Below, piece after piece: positions 9,004-17,474 of a DNA stretch of 40,781 bases. The position numbers and the translations under genes were made by a program. The notes beneath the pieces were generated by a model. The model made no database searches. It was not told the DNA's origin and was given only the letters and a program-made list of their open reading frames with translations. The stretch's first letter is position 1, and each line of letters begins with the position of its first letter. The DNA is from a virus. The DNA is taken from positions 1-40,781 of IMG/VR virus record IMGVR_UViG_3300027467_000574, one strand, 5' to 3'.

Positions 9004-9918
9004 ATGGCTACTCCTATGCGTAGTACCGACTTCCGGTCGGTCGTTGAGCCCATCCTGAACGAAGTGTTCGATGGTGTCTATGAGCAGCGCGCTGACGAAT
9101 GGAAGATGGTCTTCCGTGAGCAGAAGGGCATTCAGCGCAACTACCACGAAGAGCCTGTCCTGTACGGGTTCGGTGCGGCGCCGGAACTCCCCGATGGCAT
9201 GGCGGTCAGCTACCAGTCTGGTGGCGTGCTGTTCCTGCAGCGTTATCTCTACAAGGTCTACGGTCTTGCGTTCGCGCTGACCAAGGTCCTCGTGGAAGAC
9301 GGCGACCACATTCGTATCGGCCAGACCTACGCGAAGCACCTCGCGCAGTCCCTGATCGAAACGAAGGAGACCCTCTCCGCCAACGTCCTGAACCGCGCTT
9401 TCAACAGCGCGTACACGGGCGGCGACGGTGTGTCTCTGATCAACACAGCGCACCCGATTGTCAACGGTACGTTCAGCAACCAGCTGAACACTGCCGCTGC
9501 GCTTTCGCAGACGTCGCTTGAGCAGCTGCTCATTCAGATCCGCAACGCTGTTGACAACAACGGCAAGCGTATCCGTCTGACGCCGACTCAGATCGTGACT
9601 GGTCCGTCGAACGTGTTCCAGGCTGAAGTGCTCCTCAAGAGCGTTCTGCGTACGGGCACCGCTGACAACGACATCAACCCCATCAAGTCGATGGGCCTGC
9701 TGTCGAAGGGTCAGGCCAACCTTTCCCGTATCACGTCGACCACCGCTTGGTGGGTGCAGACGGATGCGCCGGAAGGTATGAAGCTGATGATGCGTCGTGG
9801 TCTTGAAAAGTCCATGGAAGGTGACTTCGAAACCGACTCCATGCGCTACAAGGCTACGGAGCGTTACACCGTTGGCTGGACGGATCCGCGCGGCCTGTAC
9901 GGCACCGCTGGCGTCTGA
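9004..9918 (+). CDS. Major capsid protein (HK97-fold type)
   Basis: A 304-residue protein in the capsid position (portal, scaffold, decoration, capsid). Features include an N-terminal arm, a helix in QTYAKHLAQSLIETKETLSA resembling a spine helix, the LINTAHPIVNG segment (a T/S-A-HP motif frequent in capsids of this class), and a TPTQIVTGPSNVFQAEVLLK segment followed by a C-terminal domain with KLMMRRGLEKSMEGDF. It has no N-terminal delta domain, which agrees with a separate scaffold gene. A GGAGG precedes the ATG by about 8 bases. Immediately downstream is a 14-bp perfect inverted repeat that could end or stabilise this abundant message. Assigned by pattern and synteny. Confidence 0.87.
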   Translation: MATPMRSTDFRSVVEPILNEVFDGVYEQRADEWKMVFREQKGIQRNYHEEPVLYGFGAAPELPDGMAVSYQSGGVLFLQRYLYKVYGLAFALTKVLVEDGDHIRIGQTYAKHLAQSLIETKETLSANVLNRAFNSAYTGGDGVSLINTAHPIVNGTFSNQLNTAAALSQTSLEQLLIQIRNAVDNNGKRIRLTPTQIVTGPSNVFQAEVLLKSVLRTGTADNDINPIKSMGLLSKGQANLSRITSTTAWWVQTDAPEGMKLMMRRGLEKSMEGDFETDSMRYKATERYTVGWTDPRGLYGTAGV

Positions 9919-9923
9919 GCCAC

Positions 9924-9966
9924 TTCCCCCGCCCACTGGTTGCGTCCCCCTGAGTGGGCGGGGGAA
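9924..9966 (+). terminator. Strong hairpin after the capsid gene
   Basis: A perfect 14-bp inverted repeat (9924-9937 TTCCCCCGCCCACT pairing with 9953-9966) with a 15-base loop begins 6 bases after the capsid stop. A second small hairpin (CCGGG-TTCT-CCCGG, 9968-9981) follows directly. Neither is followed by a U-run, so this may be a partial terminator or an mRNA-stabilising/processing element rather than a complete intrinsic terminator. Confidence 0.65.
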
Positions 9967-10048
9967 TCCGGGTTCTCCCGGTGCAGCAGACAGTCCCGGC
10001 TGACGACATGCAGACTGTTGCACTTATCTCGCATGTGAGGAACTCAAA

Positions 10049-10444
10049 ATGGCTTCTACTACTTTCTCCGGTCCCGTCACCTCGACGAATGGTTTCATTG
10101 GCGCGCTCACTGGCAACGTCACTGGCAACATCACTGGCAACATCGTTGGCGACGTTCAGGCTTCCGTTCAGTCGCTGTCCGGCGCTGGCGCTGTGAACCT
10201 GACCGACATGTTCACGTCGCTGACCACGACGGGCGCTGCGCAGGCTCTTACGCTCGCCAATGGCACCGCTGGCCAGATCAAGATCATCAGCCACGTCGTT
10301 GATGGCGGCTCTGCGGTCCTGACGCCGACCACCAAGATTGGTTTCACGACCATCACCTTCACGAACGTCGGTGATTCTGCGACCCTGATTTACACGGCGG
10401 CTGGCTGGGCGATCATTGGTATCAGCGGCGCTGTGGCTGCCTAA
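10049..10444 (+). CDS. Small repeat-containing virion protein
   Basis: A 131-residue beta-rich protein starting MASTTFSGPVTSTNGF, with a short repeat in residues 16-40 built on GN(V/I)TGN units (GALTGNVTGNITGNIVGD). Such Gly-Asn-rich repeats occur in phage fibre and head-fibre proteins where they form regular beta structure. The remaining part (residues 45-131) is Thr/Ala/Gly-rich with no cysteine and no charged patches. It sits 130 bases downstream of the capsid gene beyond the hairpin, and is preceded by GAGGAA. It is probably a structural component of the head or its appendages; the exact role is unknown. Confidence 0.65.
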   Translation: MASTTFSGPVTSTNGFIGALTGNVTGNITGNIVGDVQASVQSLSGAGAVNLTDMFTSLTTTGAAQALTLANGTAGQIKIISHVVDGGSAVLTPTTKIGFTTITFTNVGDSATLIYTAAGWAIIGISGAVAA

Positions 10445-10456
10445 TAGGAGGCCACA

Positions 10457-10867
10457 ATGGCGGATACCGTCTCTTCCCAGACGATTCTTGACGGTGAGCG
10501 TCTGTTCATCGGCAAGTTCACCAACATTTCGGACGGTACTGGCGAAACGGCTGTCGTAAAGATTGACGTTTCGACCCTCAGCCCGAATGCCAATGGCAAT
10601 GCCTGCAATGGCGTCAAGATCAACAAGATCTGGTCCACCACCCACGGGATGGAGGTCCGGATCCTTTTTGATGCGACGACCGATACGTTTGCTTGGATGA
10701 TCCCGCAAAACACGAACTATCTAATGGATTTTTCGACGTTTGGCGGCATCCCGAGCAATGCGGGAGCAGGCGTAACCGGCGACGTTCTGTTTACGACGTC
10801 CGACGCTTCGGCTGGCGACATGTACACGATCGTCATTGAAGCAATCAAGACTTACGCCAGTTCGTGA
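10457..10867 (+). CDS. Conserved-type virion protein, unknown function
   Basis: A 136-residue soluble, beta-rich protein (segments VVKIDVSTLSPNANG, NGVKINKIWSTTHGMEVRI, MYTIVIEAIKTYASS). A good TAGGAGG lies 7 bases before the ATG and the gene is 12 bases from its upstream neighbour. The KIWSTTHGMEVRILFDA pattern resembles small structural proteins found near capsid genes in aquatic phages. No catalytic motif or membrane segment is seen. A virion role is inferred from its neighbours. Confidence 0.6.
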   Translation: MADTVSSQTILDGERLFIGKFTNISDGTGETAVVKIDVSTLSPNANGNACNGVKINKIWSTTHGMEVRILFDATTDTFAWMIPQNTNYLMDFSTFGGIPSNAGAGVTGDVLFTTSDASAGDMYTIVIEAIKTYASS

Positions 10868-10876
10868 AGGTGATCC

Positions 10877-11347
10877 ATGACCAAGTTTAAATACGTCAAG
10901 GAATTTGACTTTACGCCTGCTGGCAAGCCAATCGGCATGTGCTGGGGTGGCAAAGTCATGAAAAAGGCGGAAGGCGGTTTGGCTGCTGGCAATCCGCCCA
11001 TGAAGAACGAGAGCAAGAACTTCGCCAAGGCGAAAGTCATGAAGAGTGCGATGGACAACAACAAAGGTCCGTCTGCTCCTCCGGGCATGATCGCTGACCG
11101 TAGCAAGCTCGGGATTCGCGGCAACAAGAATCCGGGAATGCGCAAGGGTGTTCCGGTCGCCCCGGCGACTCCCATGATCTCGCCGATGAAAAAGGGCGGG
11201 ATGGCCGAAAAGAAAATCGGCAAGGTTATGGGCGAATACAAGGCAGGAGAGCTTCACTCCGGCAGCAAAAGCGGTCCGGTCGTGAAGAACAAAAAGCAGG
11301 CTCTCGCCATTGCTCTTTCTGAAGCTCGCAACGCCAAGAAGAAATAA
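10877..11347 (+). CDS. Basic protein with DUF6496-like C-terminus
   Basis: This 156-residue protein is very rich in Lys, Gly and Met and strongly basic. It carries short Gly-Gly motifs (KKAEGGLAAG near residue 33, MKKGGMAEKK near 104) like those in the large virion proteins here. The last 45 residues (KVMGEYKAGELHSGSKSG, then VVKNKKQALAIALSEAR) fit the DUF6496 pattern, a phage-associated domain of unknown function. The basic charge suggests DNA binding inside the head, but this is inference. It ends the small-protein run after the capsid gene; a promoter-like gap follows. Confidence 0.65.
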   Translation: MTKFKYVKEFDFTPAGKPIGMCWGGKVMKKAEGGLAAGNPPMKNESKNFAKAKVMKSAMDNNKGPSAPPGMIADRSKLGIRGNKNPGMRKGVPVAPATPMISPMKKGGMAEKKIGKVMGEYKAGELHSGSKSGPVVKNKKQALAIALSEARNAKKK

Positions 11348-11348
11348 C

Positions 11349-11379
11349 TTTTTCTTGCTGTGCGCGTAGAACATAATAG
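11349..11379 (+). promoter_or_regulatory. Candidate promoter P2
   Basis: TTTTTC, 17-base spacer, CATAAT in the gap before the gene at 11430. A small hairpin (GCTG-AAA-CAGC) and a GAATC site (11412-11416) lie between the boxes and the ATG. Confidence 0.4.
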
Positions 11380-11429
11380 GTTGGCGGGTTTGCTGAAACA
11401 GCAGCCACTCTGAATCGCAAGAGGATGGC

Positions 11430-12410
11430 ATGGCTTTTTCTGGCAACGTGAGCGGAACGACGTTTAATGCTCTGAAGGTCGTTGACCACGCCTTCAGGCG
11501 TTGTCGGTTGCCAGCACAAGCAATAACCTCCGAAATGCACAGTTATGCGCTCGATTCGCTTTATCTCATGCTCTCCGAGATGGCGAACATTAAGACGCCA
11601 AGCTGGTGCATCGAGAAGGTTATCCTTCCGATGTATGAGAACCAGCCTATTGTCACTTTGCCTGCGGGAACGGTCGAAGTTCTCAATCTGAATTACCGTG
11701 TCCTGCAGCCTGTGACCGGAGCAACCACAACAACGTCAACGTCTTACACGGTAAGTTTCACAACGAGCACCGTCGTCGACACCGTCGGGATCAAATGGTC
11801 TGCGGCCGCGGTGCCTGTTACTTTCCAAGTCAGCACGAACGGCTCTGTGTGGGTGACGGTTGGTTCTTCTTCGGAGACCGCTTCTGCTGGCGAGATTACT
11901 TGGACAGATATTTCTGCGGCGACCGCCTACGCTTACTTCCGGATAACTTCGACCAGCCCGATGTCTTATTCGGTAATAACGCTTGGCAACATGCCGCAAG
12001 AGATCCCGCTCGGTGCATTGAACCGAGACGCCTATGTTCAGCAAAGCAACAAGGTGTTCCCCGGCAGACCGAGCAATTACTGGTTCCAGAGGGACATCCC
12101 TGATCCGGTCGTAAATATCTGGCCTGCGCCTTTCTCTGCTGCTGAACAGGCGCAGTTGATCCTTTGGCGTCATCGTCAGATCATGGACACCGAGAATCTT
12201 CAGCAGGAAGTCGAAGTCCCGCAGCGTTGGATTGAAGCCATCGTCAATGGATTGGCTGCTCGAATGGCTGCGGAAACTCCGTCCGTCGACCTTCAGCTGA
12301 TCCCGGTTCTTGAGCAGCGTGCTTCGATCAGCATGCAGCGAGCGTGGGACGGTGACAATGACGGCTCGCCGATCCAAATAAACCCTGGAATTGGAGCATA
12401 TACCAAATGA
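11430..12410 (+). CDS. Adaptor-like head-tail protein 1 with inserted beta-sandwich domain
   Basis: A 326-residue protein in two halves around an insert. The N-terminal part (ALKVVDHAFRRCRLPAQAI, then YALDSLYLMLSEMANIK) and the C-terminal part (VPQRWIEAIVNGLAARMAAE, LEQRASISMQRAWDGDNDGS) are helical and resemble the packaged-DNA-stabilising/adaptor family (T7 gp11/P22 gp4 type) that forms a ring under the portal. Between residues about 95 and 190 is a Thr/Ser-rich beta domain with VTFQVSTNGSVWVTVGSS, like F5/8 type C (discoidin) carbohydrate-binding folds. A second adaptor-like gene lies at 23800, so the two may share or divide the role. The ATG follows AAGAGG. The adaptor family call is by pattern. 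Confidence 0.65.
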   Translation: MAFSGNVSGTTFNALKVVDHAFRRCRLPAQAITSEMHSYALDSLYLMLSEMANIKTPSWCIEKVILPMYENQPIVTLPAGTVEVLNLNYRVLQPVTGATTTTSTSYTVSFTTSTVVDTVGIKWSAAAVPVTFQVSTNGSVWVTVGSSSETASAGEITWTDISAATAYAYFRITSTSPMSYSVITLGNMPQEIPLGALNRDAYVQQSNKVFPGRPSNYWFQRDIPDPVVNIWPAPFSAAEQAQLILWRHRQIMDTENLQQEVEVPQRWIEAIVNGLAARMAAETPSVDLQLIPVLEQRASISMQRAWDGDNDGSPIQINPGIGAYTK

Positions 12411-12712
12411 GCGGGCGATTTCTCGACGTTCGAGGACAGCCGACTTTTGGTATCGGGATTTGCGCCCGATGCTCGCGCAAATTTCTGCTTGCAGAGCTCC
12501 GCTCTGACCCAAACTATCCGAATCTGATGGTTTGCGAGGCAGACACCGACGATTATGACCCCTATCGGCTCGCTCCGAGAGCTCCGGATCAGATCGTTCT
12601 TCCTTTTAATCGCCCCGATACGCCGATAAACACGCACCCTGCAGGCTTGATCCAAGAGCAGGGTGACGAGTTTATCATAACCGAAGATGGCGACAGCTAT
12701 CTGGAGCTGTGA
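12407..12712 (+). CDS. Small zinc-ribbon-like phage protein
   Basis: The start overlaps the adaptor stop (ATGA), so the two are coupled. The 101-residue product has C-x2-C at residues 19/22 and a third Cys at 43 (VCEAD), a treble-clef or ribbon-like spacing with the fourth ligand uncertain. It continues with DDYDPYRLAPRAPDQI. I recognise this layout from small conserved phage proteins encoded beside adaptor genes; none has a named function that I can recall. A structural zinc-binding role in the virion neck is a guess. Confidence 0.65.
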   Translation: MSGRFLDVRGQPTFGIGICARCSRKFLLAELRSDPNYPNLMVCEADTDDYDPYRLAPRAPDQIVLPFNRPDTPINTHPAGLIQEQGDEFIITEDGDSYLEL

Positions 12713-12715
12713 TTC

Positions 12716-15097
12716 ATGGTTGAAGTCCCTAGCAATCTAATCCCGACGCGGATCACTCAGCTTCCCCTTGCTCCGGTTGCTGACGAAAACAGCCTTATGA
12801 TGATTGTTTACCAAGGTAACAATTATCAGATCCGTGTTGGAGACCTTTTGAGCGTTGCTGGTGTCCCGACGACTCGGCAAGTTATCGCTGGCACCGGACT
12901 AACGGGCGGCGGTCAGCTCTCAAGCAATGTCACACTAAGTGTCGCGAATGGCGGGATCGGTACCTCGCAGCTCGCCGCATCGGGTGTGACAGCCGGAAGC
13001 TACGGCACAGCGACAGACATCCCGGTATTTACGGTTGATGCTACGGGTCGTGTGACCGCTGCAACGACTGTTCCTGCGACGATTAGCGGTTATGTCCCGA
13101 CAACTCGTCAGGTGATCGCAGGAACAGGTTTGAACGGCGGCGGGGCATTGAATTCCAATGTCACGATCAACGCTAACCTTTCTTCTGCCACACCACAATC
13201 TGGATTCCAGAGCGGATCCGCAGGCTCTTCGTCCAACATTTCGCGAGACGATCACAAGCATCCGGCTGTGAATCTTTCTGTCGACAATGAAGTCGATGGT
13301 ATCCTCGGTCTGGCAAATGGTGGCACTGCAAAAAGCATTGTGCCAGACAATGGCGCGATCATTTGGTGCGGTGCCGATGGCATGTACGTCGGTCCCGTTG
13401 GCGCAGCAGGACAGCTCCTTCAGTCGACTGGCGCCAGTGAATATGTTTGGGTCGATGCGAATACTTTGTCTGTGGCTTCTGCGATGAATCTCGCAGACGG
13501 CTCTGCGAATAGCATCCCTTATCAAACTGCTTCTGGATCAACTTCGTTCATTGCTGCTCCGGGCGCGGCAGGTCTCCTGTTGAAGTGGAACGGCTCCGGG
13601 TTTGAGTGGGGAACTGTCGCAGGTGCAGGCACCGTAACGTCTGTCGACGCTTCTGGTGGCACGACAGGCATGACGTTCACCGGCGGACCCATAACGGGCG
13701 GCGGAACTCTTACGATGTCTGGCACGCTGAACGTCGCCAATGGCGGCACAGGCGCGACGACACTGACCGGATATGTGAAAGGCAACGGCTCCTCGGCGTT
13801 CACTGCTGCGGCTTCAATCCCGAGCAGCGATGTGACTGGCTTGGGCACGATGTCGACGCAGAATGCTTCTGCTGTTGCAATTACGGGTGGCACAGTTGAT
13901 GGAGCCACGATTGGCGGAACAACTCCTGGAGCGGGCACGTTTACGTCTGTGGCAATGACCACTGGCACTATTACAACAGCGCCTTCTTCTGGAAATGATA
14001 TTGTTAACAAGACCTACGCTGATTCAATTGCGGCAGGAATAAACTTTCATCAATCATGCCGGTTGGCTACTACCGCTGCACTTCCATCTTGCACATACAA
14101 CAATGGTACCTCCGGGGTCGGGGCGACTCTGACCGCAACGGCGAATGGTGCTTTGTCCGTTGATGGTACGCTTGTCGCTGCGACCAATCGCATTTTGGTG
14201 AAAAATCAAGTTAGCGGCGCCCAAAATGGTGTTTACGTTGTCACTCAAACTGGCAGCGGGGGCGCGCCTTTTATTCTGACGCGCGCTACAGATTTTGACA
14301 CCCCCGGAACTGGTGTAAATCAAGTAGATGCTGGCGATTTCTTTTTGATCACAGCCGGGTCTTCGCTTGCGAATACTTCTTGGGTCCAACAGACCCCTCT
14401 CCCGATAACAATGGGAACTACAGCAATAGTATTCTCTCAGTTTGGCGCACCGCTGACTTATTCGGCAGGAACGGGCCTCTCTGAATCACCAGCGTATACA
14501 TTTAACATCGCCAACAGCGGAGTAACTTCTGGAACTTATGGCGGAGCAGCTACTGCTGTAACCCTAGCAGTGAATGCCCAAGGGCAGATCACTTCGGCCT
14601 CTGATGTTTCTATCGCAATCGCTGGGTCTCAGATCACGTCCGGAACAATCGGCACAAGTTATCTGAGTGGCTCTTACACTGGCATCACAGGCCTTGGAAC
14701 AGTAACTGTTGGGACTTGGAACGCAACCGCGATTGGGGTCGCTTACGGCGGAACCAACCTGACGAGTTATACGGCTGGCGATACTATTTATGCGAGCGGT
14801 TCGACGACTTTGTCGAAGCTCGCTCTGCCGGGTGCTGGCTACATAATGACGTCTTCGGCCTCTGCTCCGCAGTGGTCTGATCCTGCGACGATAACGGTTG
14901 GGAATGCATCCAATGCCACCAATGCATCGACTGCCTCGATCGCAAACAACATCGCTGGCGGCATTGCTAGTCAGCTCGTTTATCAGACTGGATCTGGCAC
15001 CACGTCATTCATCTCGAATGGAACAACGGGCCAAGTTCTCAAATCGAACGGAACTAGCGCGCCAGCTTGGGGCGGCATTTCAGGGGGAACGTTCTGA
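12716..15097 (+). CDS. Tail fibre protein, long repetitive
   Basis: This 793-residue protein has the low-charge Gly/Thr/Ser/Ala-rich composition of trimeric phage fibres. A repeated unit (TTRQVIAGTGLTGGG and TTRQVIAGTGLNGGG) occurs near residues 46 and 138. It also carries typical fibre phrases: LNVANGGTGATTLTGYVKG, NKTYADSIAAGINFHQSC, GQVLKSNGTSAPAW. The N-terminal 45 residues (IPTRITQLPLAPVADENS) are the likely virion-attachment part. Residues about 440-580 form a separate globular-looking beta domain (LVAATNRILVKNQVSGAQNG, then FILTRATDFDTPG) seen in many phage fibres. Role: adsorption to the host surface. The stop overlaps the next ATG by one base. Confidence 0.82.
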   Translation: MVEVPSNLIPTRITQLPLAPVADENSLMMIVYQGNNYQIRVGDLLSVAGVPTTRQVIAGTGLTGGGQLSSNVTLSVANGGIGTSQLAASGVTAGSYGTATDIPVFTVDATGRVTAATTVPATISGYVPTTRQVIAGTGLNGGGALNSNVTINANLSSATPQSGFQSGSAGSSSNISRDDHKHPAVNLSVDNEVDGILGLANGGTAKSIVPDNGAIIWCGADGMYVGPVGAAGQLLQSTGASEYVWVDANTLSVASAMNLADGSANSIPYQTASGSTSFIAAPGAAGLLLKWNGSGFEWGTVAGAGTVTSVDASGGTTGMTFTGGPITGGGTLTMSGTLNVANGGTGATTLTGYVKGNGSSAFTAAASIPSSDVTGLGTMSTQNASAVAITGGTVDGATIGGTTPGAGTFTSVAMTTGTITTAPSSGNDIVNKTYADSIAAGINFHQSCRLATTAALPSCTYNNGTSGVGATLTATANGALSVDGTLVAATNRILVKNQVSGAQNGVYVVTQTGSGGAPFILTRATDFDTPGTGVNQVDAGDFFLITAGSSLANTSWVQQTPLPITMGTTAIVFSQFGAPLTYSAGTGLSESPAYTFNIANSGVTSGTYGGAATAVTLAVNAQGQITSASDVSIAIAGSQITSGTIGTSYLSGSYTGITGLGTVTVGTWNATAIGVAYGGTNLTSYTAGDTIYASGSTTLSKLALPGAGYIMTSSASAPQWSDPATITVGNASNATNASTASIANNIAGGIASQLVYQTGSGTTSFISNGTTGQVLKSNGTSAPAWGGISGGTF

Positions 15098-15438
15098 TGA
15101 TCGATCAGCTTATCATCCGAATGTTCAATGCTCGCAACCATGCGCACGTTCAGCATTGGCTGACGGACTCCTACTCCGAGCATAAATCTTTGGGCAAGTA
15201 CTACGAAAATCTTGTCGGGACCCTCGACAATTTCGTCGAAGCCTATCAAGGTGTATTCGGAGTTGTTGAAGGTTTGCCAGAAAAAGGCGATCCTAAAGAA
15301 ATGATCAAAGAAGAGCTATTGTGGCTCAATGAGAATCGTGAGAAAATCTGCAAAAATATTCCTGCACTGGAAAACATTTTGGATGAGCTTACAGCTCTCC
15401 ATATGCAGACGCTCTATAAACTTGAAAGGCTGAAGTAA
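15097..15438 (+). CDS. Small helical protein, DUF5856/ferritin-like pattern
   Basis: I chose the ATG at 15097, one base into the preceding stop (TGATG), over an upstream in-frame GTG lying within the fibre gene. The 113-residue product is all helical and has the pattern HVQHWLTDSYSEHKSLGKYY, later NFVEAYQGVFGV, then MIKEELLWLNENREKICK and a final long helix. The His-Trp-Glu-His arrangement is that of a ferritin-like four-helix protein (I recall the DUF5856 phage family). Whether it binds metal is unknown. It lies between fibre genes, so it could be a virion component or a stowaway gene with a protective role. Confidence 0.6.
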   Translation: MIDQLIIRMFNARNHAHVQHWLTDSYSEHKSLGKYYENLVGTLDNFVEAYQGVFGVVEGLPEKGDPKEMIKEELLWLNENREKICKNIPALENILDELTALHMQTLYKLERLK

Positions 15439-15650
15439 TGGCTCAGACCAACGAGACGACCATCCAGCTTTATCACAGCACAACACCAAGCTCTGTTCCT
15501 TCTGCAGGAAATCTTGCGAATGGCGAGTTGGCAATCAACATCGCAGATGGCAAGATTTTCTACAAGAACTCTGGTGGCACTGTCGTCGAATATTCGAGTG
15601 GTGTTTCCACAGGGAAAGCTATTGCGATGGCGATAGTTTTCGGAGGCTAA
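15438..15650 (+). CDS. Small fibre-type protein (isolated attachment domain)
   Basis: The start overlaps the previous stop (TAATG). The 70 residues consist almost only of a phage-fibre N-terminal module: IQLYHSTTPSSVPSAGNL, then NGELAINIADGKIFYKNSGG. The same pattern (YRTTTPGSAPASGNLNPGELALNLAD) begins the next gene. Here the module is free-standing with a short hydrophobic tail (GKAIAMAIVFGG). It may be a collar or capping subunit of the fibre, or the remnant of a longer fibre that lost its distal part. Confidence 0.65.
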   Translation: MAQTNETTIQLYHSTTPSSVPSAGNLANGELAINIADGKIFYKNSGGTVVEYSSGVSTGKAIAMAIVFGG

Positions 15651-15651
15651 A

Positions 15652-16389
15652 ATGGCTCAAGCAACCTACTCCGTTATCCAGCACTACCGCACGACCACCC
15701 CCGGCTCTGCTCCTGCGTCTGGCAATTTGAATCCGGGCGAGTTGGCGCTGAACCTTGCTGACGTTTCTGTTTACATGGAGAACTCTTCCGGAACAGTTAC
15801 GAAGCTGATAAATAATCCTGCGGGTCTGACGTATCCGACTGCAGATGGAACAGCGAACCAAGCGATCCTGACGAACGCTTCTGGCACGCTTTCTTTCGGG
15901 GATGTTGTCCGTCCGACTGGCAGCTACACGTTCAGTGGCGCAAACACGTTCACTGCGAAGCAGACATTCAGCGGCAGCTCCAGTGCGCTTGCGACTGTAC
16001 TTTCGAATGCTGCAGAAAAGGTTACTGTCTCGGCGACTGCTGCGACAGGAACGATCAACTTTGATGCCACGACGCAGAGTGTCCTTTACTACACGACAGC
16101 GGCGAGCTCCAATTGGGCGATCAATTTCCGCGCATCAAGCGGGACGAGCCTCAACTCTGCTCTTGACGTCGGCCAGTCGATAACCCTCGTTTTCATGGCA
16201 ACGAATGGTGCGACAGCTTACTACAACACAATCGTTCAGGTCGATGGAGTCAGCGTTACTCCGAAATACCAAGGCGGCATTGCTTGGTCGTATGGCACTG
16301 CATCTGGCATTGATGCTTACACCTATACGATCATCAAGACTGCTTCCGCGACTTTCACCGTTCTGGCTTCTCAAATAAGGTTTGCTTGA
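15652..16389 (+). CDS. Tail fibre/appendage protein
   Basis: A 245-residue protein that begins with the same attachment module as its upstream neighbour (residues 8-45), then GDVVRPTGSYTFSGANTFTAKQ style beta repeats (residues 80-125), then a C-terminal beta-rich domain of about 110 residues (VSATAATGTINFDATTQSV and following) ending TVLASQIRFA. The C-terminal domain resembles conserved phage structural domains whose function is not known to me. It is preceded by GGAGG. The stop is followed at once by the glycine-rich adhesin gene. It is probably a short tail fibre or fibre base. Confidence 0.7.
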   Translation: MAQATYSVIQHYRTTTPGSAPASGNLNPGELALNLADVSVYMENSSGTVTKLINNPAGLTYPTADGTANQAILTNASGTLSFGDVVRPTGSYTFSGANTFTAKQTFSGSSSALATVLSNAAEKVTVSATAATGTINFDATTQSVLYYTTAASSNWAINFRASSGTSLNSALDVGQSITLVFMATNGATAYYNTIVQVDGVSVTPKYQGGIAWSYGTASGIDAYTYTIIKTASATFTVLASQIRFA

Positions 16390-17474
16390 TGCCGGTTCCA
16401 GGAACTTTCGCTGCTGCTTCTGCTCGGGGTTTCGGCTTCGGGACAGAAGACATGTTTGGTGAGCAAATCTTCTCTGCTCCCGGGACATACACCTTTTATG
16501 TCCCTGCGGGTGTCACTTCAATCTCTGTTGTTTCTATCGGCGGCGGCGGCGGCGGGGGCAAGCCAGCAAGGTACACAGATTTCGAAAATCCTAATACGAT
16601 CGCGGCATATAGCCCGATCCCCGGTTCGTTGACTGCAAACTACTACTCCGGGGGTGGTGGTGGTCTTGCTTATAAAAATGCAATATCTGTCACACCGGGT
16701 CAGCCGTTGACTGTATTCGTCGGTTCAGGTGGCGGAACAGGAAATGGTGGGGACAATCCGGGCCAAGAATCCTACGTTGCCAATTCAGGCGGAACAAAGC
16801 TTGTTCGCGCTGGGGGTGGCAGTGGCGGCTCTTCTGGTGCAGGCGGAACAATGCTCTTAGGAGATGGCGGCGGTTCAGGCGGCGCGGGCGCAAATTGGGA
16901 ATATTCTGGCTCATCTGTTCCTGCAGAGAAGGTCTATCGTGCGGGCGGCGGCGGCGGAGCGGGCGGCTACACTGGCAATGGCGGAGCGGGCGGAAGTCCT
17001 GCTAGTGCAGGCTCTTCTGGTTCGGGCGGCGGCGGTGGCGGTGGCGGCGGAGGAGCTTTCGCTTCTTTTACAACCAGCGGCGGGACCATTGAATATGTCT
17101 ATGGTTATGCAGGCGGTGCTGGGGGCGGCACAGGCTTGTTCGGTCTAGGTTCGAGCGGCGCTGGCGGAGCGTCAACAGAAACTCCTTACGCGACTTTCTC
17201 CTCAACCCCCGGTGGCGGGGGAGGATCTTCCGGGACAGTCGGAAGATACGCGGACGGCAGAAGCGGCGGAAACAATGCCGACACTGGATATGGACTTTAC
17301 GGTGGCGGTGGCGGCTGTCCTGGTTCTTCTACCCGCTATGACACTTTGAGTCCTGGATATTTAGCATCAACCGGATTCGGTGGCGAAGGAGCTGATGGAG
17401 CAGTCCGGATCATTTGGACGACCAATCCGACCATCACTCGTTCCTTCCCCTCGACGAATGTGGGGCAGCTATGA
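16389..17474 (+). CDS. Glycine-rich adhesin-like tail protein 1
   Basis: The ATG at 16389 overlaps the preceding TGA by one base. The 361-residue product opens with a short beta segment including GTYTFYVPAGVTSISVVSIG, which matches the glycine-rich domain family seen in phage adhesins, then runs into Gly-rich sequence to the end (runs up to ten consecutive Gly). In the known adhesin gp38 of phage S16, such runs fold as packed polyglycine II helices and the loops between them bind the receptor; a similar receptor-tip role is inferred. The C-terminal end (GEGADGAVRIIWTTN) is a typical strand closing such domains. Unlike the three glycine-rich genes downstream, it lacks a fibronectin module. Confidence 0.75.
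   Translation: MPVPGTFAAASARGFGFGTEDMFGEQIFSAPGTYTFYVPAGVTSISVVSIGGGGGGGKPARYTDFENPNTIAAYSPIPGSLTANYYSGGGGGLAYKNAISVTPGQPLTVFVGSGGGTGNGGDNPGQESYVANSGGTKLVRAGGGSGGSSGAGGTMLLGDGGGSGGAGANWEYSGSSVPAEKVYRAGGGGGAGGYTGNGGAGGSPASAGSSGSGGGGGGGGGGAFASFTTSGGTIEYVYGYAGGAGGGTGLFGLGSSGAGGASTETPYATFSSTPGGGGGSSGTVGRYADGRSGGNNADTGYGLYGGGGGCPGSSTRYDTLSPGYLASTGFGGEGADGAVRIIWTTNPTITRSFPSTNVGQL

Noticed and set aside
8368-10023. 551-residue minus-strand open frame across decoration and capsid genes
   Set aside because: It is antisense to the capsid gene, with Arg/Val/His-rich shadow composition, and crosses the hairpin after the capsid gene.
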